Assembly: GCA_025024175.1 (NCBI GenBank)
Contig: QCXZ01000003.1
Location: 16,512,392-16,576,391 of the forward strand
Reading direction: 5' to 3'
Origin: Rhyzopertha dominica
Lineage: Eukaryota; Arthropoda; Insecta; Coleoptera; Bostrichidae
Length of the DNA: 64,000 nucleotides
The position numbers and the translations under genes were made by a program. Shown here piece after piece: positions 45,829 through 58,900 of this stretch. Under the pieces are notes generated by a model. That model did not search any database. It saw nothing but the letters and a program-made list of their open reading frames with translations, and was not told the origin of the DNA. Each line of letters begins with the position of its first letter. The first letter of the stretch is position 1.

Positions 45829-46429
45829 AGTCAATCATGAATAATATAATTATGTCAGTGTCACTATGCTGATAGCCATCAATACATCGTAGTAGTAAAC
45901 TAATGTGGTGTCATCTGGTTGTAGCTCCTATAATTATTGTCGTGGTAAAAGTATTTACACATTTCGAAAATAGCGCGAAGGGCAAGTAAATCTTGCCTTA
46001 AATGCATATCACGTACCTACTTTAAACAGTTAATTTGATGTAATTATTTAAAAATTAAGGTTATTTTCAAAATGGAAAATTTGCCGAGTAAAACAGCCTA
46101 TTGGGGTTGTATAGCGTATGACGTCAAGAATTTTTCGCATATGTCTATTTCAACATTGGTGTTCCAATGTTAATGTACGGGTAGATTATAAACAGTCTTA
46201 ATAGTTTCAAAATGGAATGGGCACCATACACATTGTAAAATAAAAACAGAGGTATGATATTGAAAAAGATGTGAAAAAAGTTCGGTAACTGTTAAAAATT
46301 AGAAATTTCATCACTTTGTGCGTCACATTCGTTTTCGACACTGATTTAAAATGCTTGATTTGTATGTTTTTGTAGTGGAGGTAATTTCCTCATTTTTGGT
46401 ATAAGTTTGGCAAACACAATTTTGACGCG

Positions 46430-46572
46430 GCGCGGGGCCGCGTTCTTTGCCGATAACTAAATAATAAACTCAATGTACTGCATGCTTTCTTAAGCAAGTA
46501 AGCTGCATGGTGTGAGAACCTCAAGTCCTTACCTATAACTAAACCCAAACATTCTCCAATGTGATATTAAGG
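46430..46572 (-). pseudogene. LINE fragment after the RT palm
   Basis: Minus reading LGLVIGKDLRFSHHAAYLLK followed by KACSTLSLLFSYR matches the LGVxxDxxLxFxxHVxxVxKKAxxxLxxLYxxR block of Jockey-like LINEs. About 45 codons survive. Confidence 0.6.
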
Positions 46573-46849
46573 TTAGGCGCGTACTGAAAAAAGTTACTTG
46601 TAAAAAATTGCTACGTGATTGTAGTGCACAGCTTTGTGTTACTCATTACTAATATTGTAGGAAATCTTACATAAACGTCTTGAAATAGGTCTCTGGTTTT
46701 TGTAGTATAACCATTGTAGCAGAATGTTCTACACATTAAGTAAAGTTTAACAAAATAATATTAAAATATTTTATAATTCGCGTTGATAATGATTATAAAG
46801 TATTGGGTTATTAGGTTAGCATACTAATTAAATTAGAAATAGTAACTCA

Positions 46850-46925
46850 CTACGGTCGGGACTCGAACCAGAACCGAACGAATCTCTGGTGTTTACATTA
46901 TACCATGCATCTTAGAGCTATTCTA
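46850..46925 (-). repeat. tRNA-like (SINE-type) head
   Basis: Minus 46859-46869 reads GGTTCGAGTCC, an exact B box. Upstream TGGTATAATGT is one base from an A box. The separation of about 40 nt fits a tRNA-derived promoter. The stems do not form a complete tRNA. Confidence 0.5.
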
Positions 46926-47460
46926 ATTAAAGCCCATATATATGGACTCAGAGACCCGTTCTGGAGCGAGTTACTTTTTCAAATTTGATTAACCTGCTTA
47001 AATCAATACTTTAAAAAATAATATCATTGTAAAAAATATAAATTACAAAAAAAAACATTACACTAATTATAGATGATATCATTATTAAAAACGAATAAAA
47101 TGCATCAACACATATTGCATGCTACAAATCGCATTATTATATACAACATTTGTTACTCTACAAACAATGATAAATGCAAACAACATCCATAGGTAATATC
47201 AATAATTTAAAGTATAGCTTTTTTCAAAACTATGTCGAGCATTGTAAGTTTTATTAATTTATACCTATATTACAAAGTCTACCTATGTTTTCTAGACTAA
47301 AATTCATTCAATACTGTAATTGTCTGGAAATTAGGGTTTACGGTATAACGTATAACGACAGATGAATAATAATCTCACAAATTTGATCTGTGGTACAACG
47401 TTAGTGAGAAAATTAGTAGCTAAGGGTTGGCACTATTGTTAAGTTGGCACTTACAGTCGC
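46926..47460. other. anonymous AT-rich sequence
   Basis: No gene or element recognised. Confidence 0.5.
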
Positions 47461-47473
47461 TCGGCGGCAGCAT

Positions 47474-47489
47474 GCGCGCGCGCGCGCGC
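47474..47489. repeat. (GC)8 tract
   Basis: Sixteen alternating G and C bases in an otherwise AT-rich region, within a small GC-rich patch (47450-47540). Such alternation can adopt Z-DNA. Confidence 0.9.
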
Positions 47490-47648
47490 AGGTCATCACA
47501 TCGTGGCATTACGCCATCCGCCATCACGTAAGCCTCGTCCACTCACGTTCTTGTTTTAGTTGTGCGGAAGTGTTAGTGGTTATTGTGTTTTATATTATTA
47601 TATTGGATTATCCTTATTAAACATCCCCTAATTGTTGTGTACTGCAAC

Positions 47649-47680
47649 ATGGACGATTACGTTAAATGTTTAATTTACAG
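47649..47680 (+). CDS. Very short candidate first coding exon
   Basis: An ATG in good context (CAACATGG) opens MDDYVKCLIY and reaches ACAG|GTAC, a possible splice donor, 32 nt later. The GC-rich patch just upstream could be a promoter. Without a second exon the evidence is slight, and chance is a fair explanation. Confidence 0.2.
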
Positions 47681-48159
47681 GTACAAAAATGTAACCTTGT
47701 TTGTCTAATGAATAAAATCATAATAATGCTGCATTGGTTTCATTTATTTTTGCACTATATCCACTATACTTTTAGTAAATTATAACATTAATTTATAGTA
47801 AAGGAAAAGATTTAACATAGTAAAATTTAGCATACTGGAATATTAAATTTGACTATTATAATATGTTACAATAAACAAAACACTAATAAAGTACACTACA
47901 TCTTGTAGAAAAAATTGTGATAGCCTGCCTAGTAAATCCTACAAAATTTGTATTGAACTGTACTGCATTCTCTAAGAACATACACTATAAAATGGTAAGT
48001 ACTGATTTCTACATTTTTAGTAAATACAGCTACAATAGTTAATCTACAAAAATATAGTATAATTTTCTACAGTTTGTATCTAGTCGTATTTGCACTATAT
48101 TTTGTGGTAAAGATTATTACAATTGCAGTTAAATTTACTATAATTTTTTTTCAGTGAGA

Positions 48160-48440
48160 AATCACCGCGGGTATCATTAAAGATTTGGCCGGATTCATTG
48201 TCAAACCACGTTATTTTGAAAAATTGCTAATTCTTTGCAGATCACAGTTAATTTGGTATGTGACTACAGGCAAGCCTTTATTATCAAAAAAGTAATACAT
48301 TGTGTGTCATCGGCATGCAAATGAACGTTATACATTCTTCGACACCATTTGGTAACATGCATATACATACAGTATAATAAAGGTCCTAGTATCGATCATT
48401 GAGACACACCCCTATATATTATGTCATTTTATCCAGATAT
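48160..48440 (-). pseudogene. LINE RT palm fragment
   Basis: On minus: YRGVSQ-SILGPLLYCMYMH, then VHLHADDTQC and LTMNPAKSLM. These are the GVPQGSILGPLLF, YADDTQ and GLxLNPxKS motifs of Jockey-like reverse transcriptases. The catalytic ADD is retained, but stops and a frame change are present. It ends about 190 bp left of the segment that is duplicated with the BEL element. Confidence 0.7.
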
Positions 48441-48628
48441 CGAAAAAGTATCGATATCCGATATCAAATGTTCAGTATTGCACAGTTCCAATAAATATCC
48501 CAACGTTAGATTAGTTCGTGAACATTAAAAATGAAGTTGAACAGGTATCGTTCAAGACAGTTGCACTTATCGAGTAAATTTTCGAATCAGATTATTACTC
48601 TGTAGTCATCGCTTATTTTAAAAATATA

Positions 48629-51629
<3,001 letters not shown>

Positions 51630-52330
51630 AACAGAAAATTTGCCATTGAATATTGAAGAATCTACTGTAGATGTTGTGTCCTTACTTTTACCAGATAAGT
51701 CGCGAGTATGAAAATTTCTACGAACGGTTCATTGCCTTCATCCAAAAAATCAAGAATGAAACATAATCAAGTAATATTTGCTGTGCTCAAATATTCAATG
51801 TTGAGAGCTACAATCTGCAAAAACTAAAATGTTGATATTAGCAAACTTAATCCTTTAGTTGTTTTTCTGGATAAGCAATCAGTGGGACACAGGCCAAAAA
51901 TCCAGAGTATTAACTAAAGCGTATGATTCAAAAATTTTAAAAGAAGCTGGAGATAACAAATTTTTGTTGATAAAGGTACAAACGATTTGAGTGCTTGACA
52001 TAATGAAACTAAAAACTAAATTTCTAAGGTTGCCCTAATAATTGGATTTGGAGGAGCCTGCAGAGTAGATGAATTAATTCACCTATAATTAGAAAACGTT
52101 AGAAAAGAGGAACAACTTTTTCATATCTTCATAAGGTATGAAGACCATTTATTACTGTCGGAGGCATCAAAGGAGTGAAGATGGTTGAAGTAATAAAAAA
52201 ATATTTTGCGCTGCATCCTAATCATGCCGTTCATGGAAGGTTGGTTGGTTCCGCTGGCACAAACATATTAAGTGCGAAGATCGTCCACGGCACTCTTGAT
52301 AAACACCGGAGCGTTAAAAATAAAGAATAA
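51630..52330 (+). pseudogene. Tyrosine-recombinase (Crypton/ZMYM-like) relic
   Basis: Pieces in successive frames follow the order of a phage-integrase-type tyrosine recombinase as found in insect Crypton-like elements. First comes an N-terminal core-binding part (VDVVSLLLPDKSRV, YERFIAFIQKIKNE, SMLRATI, NVDISKLNPLVVFLDKQSVG, HRPK). Then come AYDSKILKEAGDNKFLLIKV and ALIIGFGGACRVDELIHL; the last carries the catalytic arginine in the GACRxDEL box. EVIKKYFALHPNH follows at the place of the YxxLRP segment. The C-terminal His-Arg and Tyr boxes were not recognised. Frameshifts and stops show it is dead. Confidence 0.55.
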
Positions 52331-52366
52331 TATTGCTTGGCGATCGCATGCTGATGGTTACATACA

Positions 52367-52396
52367 TTTTTTCACCTGATGCATCAGGTGAAAAAA
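52367..52396. repeat. 30-bp perfect palindrome
   Basis: The arms TTTTTTCACCTGATG and CATCAGGTGAAAAAA are exact inverses with no spacer. It lies just after the tyrosine-recombinase relic. Confidence 0.95.
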
Positions 52397-53293
52397 AAAG
52401 AAAAAATGTGAGATTTCTATCAAGATTTCAGCTTTTTTTAAAAGAGAGCTTGCTATTTATCAAGATATAACAAGCATTTCCCAACAAAATGACTTCATCT
52501 GCCATTACATTTACTGTAAAAAAACGTGTAGTCCATATTTATCAGAAATAATAACTATTTAGTTGAATTAAATGCCTATTATTGTGCATTTTTCATTTGA
52601 ATAAAATTTTAAACTATTAGTGTAAAGAGGTTCATTACTCAACTAAAATTATTGCTATAGCCATGCTTATCTAACACAGACGCAGATATATTATTGTATC
52701 TTATCTAGACCGGTTGTGGTCGCTCGCTATAAAGACAGGTATTCTATTCTGCCATATTTGACCCACGGCAGTCATCGAAGAAAGGAAAAAGATCCATCTG
52801 AAATAAAAAAGGCACCGCTAATTAATTATTGTCCCTATATATTTGAAAACAGTCTTATTCGAAAGCTAGTGATCGACTTTTTCACTGCTTGGTATGTGTA
52901 AACTAAGTGATACAATAACTAAAATTGATACAAGTGCAGACCAAAAGTAAAACGAAAGGCAGGCCCAGCAATTGGCAATTATTTTAGCACAAAATGTCAA
53001 GTACATTTTTTAATTACTTTAGGGCCTAGTTAAACCTTTGATCTTACAGATAAGCATCCCTTTATTTCTAAATATTCAGTAGTTTTTGAGTAGTGCAGTT
53101 TTGTATCAATATGTGTATTTGTTCCCTGTTTATCGTCATCTCCGATATCTTTTGCCTCTTTCTCTTTAAAAACACCTTACCTATAATATTCAAACTGTGA
53201 GGTGAGTCATATGTATAAATGTATGTATATATGTTTGAAGCTATGGAAAACCGACAAGTGGATTACGCTTTTGTAAGGTATAATAGAAATGTA
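52397..53293. other. anonymous sequence
   Basis: No gene recognised. It leads up to the junction with the truncated BEL copy. Confidence 0.45.
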
Positions 53294-55129
53294 TTATTTT
53301 ATAGTTAGAATCACCTTGAAAAATTCTAGTTTAAAAATAATCGGCAGATTGGATGAAAGGAACTTAAAAACGTAACCAAAGATACTATTAAGAGCGATGG
53401 GTGTGCCTTGAGAAGAGGCAAACCGCCCACCGTCAAATATGTAGGGAAAAACATCAGCCCCAAGTAGAACCTCAATGCGTCCAGGTTTCTCAAAATCAGG
53501 GTCAGCTAGAATAAGTTGATCAAATTCCTCGTGCAATAAATTAGATCCCTGGACAGACGGTGTATAAGTAGTGATTTTTGGCAACACGACAGCATTAGTA
53601 TGTAGAATCGGTTGCGAAGTATTGTAAGGTTTGATCGTTAAAGAAATCAAACCTGTGGAAGAAGAATTCACAGAACCCCCAATACCAGTAATAGGGCAAT
53701 GACACCTCTGCACAGGAAAATGCAGACGTCGACTAAATGAACGGGTCACGAGCGAGATCTGAGAACCAGAATCAATCAAAGCTCTGGCTTTGTGATATTG
53801 ACCATTGCTATCCAAAATCAGTACGCAGGCAGTACCTAAAAGAGTTGTGGTAGACTTGGTCGATATGGAATGACATATTGGAGCTATGGAATGACTATTA
53901 GCACTAGACGTAGAAGGTTCTACAGAATCGGGAGCTGGCTTTGGCTTATTTTGTTCCGTGTGTAGTAATGTATGATGTCGATGACCGCACAAAAAACACG
54001 ATGCTTTCGAGGGACAAGCTGAAGAAGGGTGACCTCCTTTTAAACAATTACAGCAAAGTTTGGCAGATTTAGAGAAACTGAGCCGATCTAAAGCAGATAA
54101 GGAACGAAAATCAGAACATTTATAGATGGTATGCTCATTTTTTTTGCAATATGGACACAATTTTGCTAAGGCAGTAAGAATAGCCTTTTTTGGAACAAAG
54201 TTCGGAGACCATGATGATTTAGCATGAATAGATTTATTAAGATTAACGTTCTTACTAACGCAAGGCGAACTAGCTTGTGTCAGGGAAGCTGCTCGCACTT
54301 GTTTGTCAATGAACTCCATTAAAGTATTGAACGTTGGCAAAGTAGGACCATCATTTTCAGTTTCAAAGTTTTTCCGTGTATTTGAATCCAAACATCTCAA
54401 AGCGATATGTAATAAAACAAAATCGTCTAAATTATTCACTGATACTGCTTTAATAGCATTAAAATTCTCCGAAAACGTTTCATGAAACTTGCTGAGTTGT
54501 TCAAACCCATCAATTTGCAAAGGCTTAAAACTGAGCATCTGATCTAAGTAACACGCAAGTTGCAATCTTTTGTTTTCATACTTCTTAACAAGAGCTTCAA
54601 AAACAACAGTATAATTAGCTTCATTTAACGGAAGGCTACGAACTATAGTAGCAGCAGGACCTGAAACTACTGAGTGCAAATAATGAAACTTATCTACATT
54701 ATTTAAACTACGGTTTTCATGAATTAAACTTTTATAAGTGCCATAGAATGTAGGCCAGGATTTAATATTACCGTCAAAAGGCACTAGTGAAATTTTAGGC
54801 AATTTAGGATTAGGGCACTTAGAAGTGGTAGATTCCAAGTTCTCGTTCTTCAAAATTTTTTCTGCATTTGATTGAATTTCAAAGTAAATGTCATCTGCGG
54901 AAGCACCAGATATATCAACATTTAACTTAACCTGGAGAGCCATAATCTTTGCTTGAATATCCTCAAACTCATTATAACTATCGTCGATTTTTGCAAATCG
55001 TACCTTGAACGATAAAACTTTAGACGGATCAGTAAGTGCTGATTTGGACGCGTCAAGTAAATTTTGCAGCCGCAAATAAAGTCGTTCTCTGCGGTTTATT
55101 AAAATTTTCAGATCGACCTCGGAAGCCAT
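53294..55129 (-). pseudogene. Truncated BEL/Pao gag-protease, chimeric end
   Basis: The first 587 residues equal those of the complete element at 55943-61081: Gag, three cysteine/histidine zinc knuckles (about 325-395) and the retropepsin-like protease with ALIDSGSQ at about 451 and LLGADVF at about 555. At 53370 the element sequence stops, and the frame continues for 24 residues of flanking DNA (starting FKFLSSNLP) to a stop at 53294. RT, RNase H and integrase are absent. It could still produce a Gag-protease protein, so it is a deletion derivative rather than a mutated one. The offset to the other copy is a constant 5952 bp. Confidence 0.92.
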
Positions 55130-55758
55130 TGCAATATTTAATGAACTGATGATAATCAGAACAAAATTGTTATTAACAATGCTCCGATATATATCTCTGT
55201 TGAAAGTGTGTATTCAAAGCAACATTTCTAAATGCAGCACAATAAACAAGTAAGAAAACGCATTCCACACTATCGCACAAGAAACGACAGTGTTGGAGAC
55301 GAAAATAAATGAACAAAAACTACTGTAGATAAGCAGGTGTGTTTCTCAGTAAAATGTAGCAAATACGTATAGATATTCAAGAATTACTTGCATGTAATTA
55401 CGCGAGGGCGTACAATTAGCAAGCAGTAGATAAATTATCATAAGTGATAGATAAGTTTTGAACAGAGGCTTTATAGCCCTTATGTTTAGATGAACAGTAG
55501 GCACTGTAAATGCGGACCGAAGGACCAGAATTTTGTCGCGTAGGAGAGCGAATAGTAAGAGCAGGACTTACGTAAGTAGGTTGTAGAACAGTGGGACTGC
55601 AGGCCAAGGGGTGCAGTACTTGACTTGGTCTTGCTAGCGAAAATGGCACGAGCGCGCACACCACGAAAGATACGGTGCAACTGGTCGTCTTCAGGAGAGA
55701 CAAGGACAAAATGGTAAACGGAAAAAGGAGCAACAAAAACTGGATCCAATATCCAACA
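55130..55758 (-). repeat. Central BEL LTR plus leader (3' LTR of the full copy and 5' end of the truncated copy)
   Basis: Its outer edge, minus TGTTGGATATTGGATCC, starts at 55758. It is collinear with 61082-61710 at offset 5952 without a visible difference. It serves at once as 3' LTR of the upstream complete element and 5' LTR of the truncated one. The inner LTR end cannot be set because both copies continue into the same leader; the stretch contains a TATAAA at about 55468-55473. Confidence 0.85.
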
Positions 55759-55771
55759 TAACCGCCCACCA
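55759..55771 (-). other. Polypurine-tract-like site at the 3' LTR
   Basis: Minus TTGGTGGGCGGTTA abuts the TGTTGG LTR start. GGTGGGCGG-type tracts are usual in this position in BEL/Pao elements and would prime plus-strand DNA synthesis. Confidence 0.6.
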
Positions 55772-55942
55772 ATTTTGATAACAAAATTAAATAATATTTA
55801 AATATTAGCGAGTATCGCTATTAAAGAAATAACTATTGAATAAGGTAACTCAAAATTAAAATTTGTATGAAAGAGATAACAAAACTTAATTATTAATAAC
55901 ATTTCAAATGGCTATGGCTAAGTGTACACCCCATTTGTCAGG
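55772..55942 (-). other. BEL 3' untranslated segment
   Basis: AT-rich stretch between the gag-pol stop and the polypurine-like tract. No env-like frame is present, so the element is of the plain retrotransposon type. Confidence 0.7.
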
Positions 55943-58900
55943 CTAATCCTTTGGTAAAGGACTTAGCTTAACAACAGGACGACGAAACACACCAGCTTTA
56001 GTCTTAACGTCCACTACACGGACAACTTTATCAGAACCCGGATACACACGTTCAACGCGCCCTAAAGGCCAATGCAAAGGAGGTACATTATTTTCGTGTA
56101 TTAATACTAAGTCGCCTTCAACAATATTATTTACGGATTTGGTCCATTTAGATTTCTGTTGAAGAGTATGCAAGTAGTCTTTCCTCCACCGGTTCCAAAA
56201 ACATTGCATAGATTGTTGAATCAGTTGCCAACGGGACAAGCGGTTCAGTTTAGTGTCAGTTAAATCATACTCCGGAACTTCTAATAAAGGACCGCCTATA
56301 ATAAAGTGACCGGGAGTAAGAACATCAAATTCATTTGCATCTGACGAAATTGGACAAAGAGGGCGGCTATTAAGAACAGCTTCGATACGGCAAAATAATG
56401 TAGCGAACTCTTCAAAAGTAAAAGCTTGTGCGCCTACTACTCTTTTAACGTGATACTTAGCGGATTTTATACCACTCTCCCAAATTCCTCCGAAGTGTGG
56501 AGAAGAAGGCGGGATAAATTTCCATTCGATGCCTTGACTGCTTAGAGCATTCGTAATAGTTTCAAAATGTGGAGCAGAGAGGATATAATTTTGAACGTCC
56601 ATTAAATATCTAGTCGCTCCAAGAAAATTTCTACCATTGTCGCTATAAATACAGCGACAGAGGCCTCGACGACTAACAAAACGATTCAAGGAAGCTAAGA
56701 ATGCGTCAGTCGACAAATCTGAAACCAGTTCCAAATGGACAGCCTTAGTAGCCATACAAACAAATAACGCTAGATAAGCTTTGGAAATTTTAGCATTTCT
56801 GCGAGTTGATTCTTTGATAGGGAAAGGACCTCCAAAATCTACACCAACATTAAGAAATGGTCGACCCTGACTTACCCTCGAGGAAGGCAGATTTCCCATG
56901 GTGGGATGTAAAGCGGGTGCTTTCTGGCGCAAACAAGTAAGACACCGTCTAAGGCGCTGACGAATGACACTTCGCGCTGCAATTATCCAAAAGGTGCGGC
57001 ACAATAAAGACTGTAGGGTTCTAGGACCAACATGCAAGTAAGACCGATGATAATAGTCAATTATCAAGTGACTTAAGTGACTATGTTTAGGAAGCAGAAT
57101 AGGATGCTTCGCAGAGTATGGGAGAGAAGAATTTTGAAGTCTTCCACCGACCCGCCATATGCCTAATGTGTCTCTGAAGGGGCTTAAAGAAGATAGAGAT
57201 TTCGAAAATTTGGTAGCAGCAGTTGCATCAAAATAAACCTCCTGTGTATGTTTAACCCAGCACATAAGAGCGTTCTGAAGTTCAACACACGACAAAATGG
57301 CACTGGATTGACGACTCAAAGGTTTCCTGCAATTGTTACTGAAACGAAGGCACCATGCAGTGATTCTTTGCAGGGAATGAAGGTCTGAAAAACGCTGCAA
57401 AACTTCACTTTCTTCAGTCCTCGCAATTACTGTTGAGATCAACGAATGGACGGGCTTTCGTTCGGGAATATTATCAGAAGCAACAGGAACGTTTTCTGAA
57501 ATTGGCCATTCTGTGCAAGGAAGCTTAAGCCACGGAGGGCCAGTCCACCAAAGATCGCATGAACTGATATTCGAAGGCAGCAGTCCTCTGCATGCCAAAT
57601 CGGCAGGATTTTCATCAGATGAAACATGATGCCATAGATTAGGCTCGAGAATATCGTGGATTTGGACCACGCGATTAGATACAAACGTTTTAAGAAGATG
57701 GGGTGCGGTGCAAAGCCATGAGAGAACTATAGTAGAATCAGTCCAGGCTGAAATTTTCGGTTTAACTGGAAAGCATTCTCCGAGAGAACTTAAAAGAAAT
57801 TTAAAAGTTTTAGCTAAAAGAAGAGCTCCACATAGCTCTAGTCGAGGGATAGACAACGGCTTTATGGGAGCAACCTTAGACTTAGCGATTAGAAGTCTAA
57901 TTTTGGGTTCAGCATTTTTAGAAAAAACACATAGGTATACAACAGCTGCGTAACCTCTTTCGCTGGCATCAGAAAATCCGACAAGATGATAATCTATGCC
58001 ATCACTAGCAAATATATAACGAGGTATCTTAACATGTCTCAATAAAGGTAAGCTCGTGATAAAAGAAATCCATACCTTTTGAATATCCAGAGGGAGGACA
58101 GAATCCCATTCAAGACAACGCTTCCAAAGCTCTTGCATTAAAGATTTAGCAAGAAAAATAACTGGAGAAATCCAGCCAAGGGGATCGTACAATCGGGCAA
58201 TACAAGATAACACTGACCTTTTAGTATGATTGCACTCGAAAGGTGCAGTATGGTAAGAAAACGAGTCACTGTTAGGATCCCAATAGACGCCGAGTAATTT
58301 CAAGGAAATCTCAACTTCAGGGGAAAAGAAGGGCTGCATATCACACTTATCTGGAGGTAGATGGTCAAGCAAGCTAGTGTCATTACTGGCCCATTTTGCC
58401 AGTTCGAAACCTCCTAGCTCTAATAGCCTAATTAGATCAGCCTGTAATTTTAAAGCGTCTTCCACAGAAGATGAGCCCGCCAAGATGTCGTCAATATACG
58501 TACAATTCGCAATTAGTTTGGAAGCTTCTGGAAAGTGCAAACCTTCATCTTTCACTAATTGCTGCAAGGTGCGGATAGCTAAATAGGGTGATGAAGACAC
58601 TCCATAAGTTACGGTTAAGAGTTCAAATTCTTTGACAGTTTCATTTGGAGAGGGTCTCCAGAGGATATGCTGAAATTTTCTGTGTTCTGGTAACACTAGA
58701 ATCTGACGATACATTTTGGTTATATCGCACACAAAAACTATCGGATGAATTCTAAAGCTACAGAGAATAGAAGCGAGGTTCGGTTGTAGCTTAGGACCAG
58801 CATACCACAAGTCATTAAGAGATTGATTGGATAGCGTTTTTGAAGAGGCATTAAAAACTACCCGAATTTTAGTTTTGTTGCCAGCAGTTTTAAAAACCGC

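Noticed and set aside
46850..46925. Functional tRNA gene
   Set aside because: A and B boxes are present, but acceptor and anticodon stems do not pair, so I kept it as a SINE-type head.
55416..55784. 122-codon hydrophobic minus-strand frame in the BEL LTR (also at 61368-61742)
   Set aside because: It overlaps the LTR and crosses its boundary into non-element sequence, so it is not a gene of the element.
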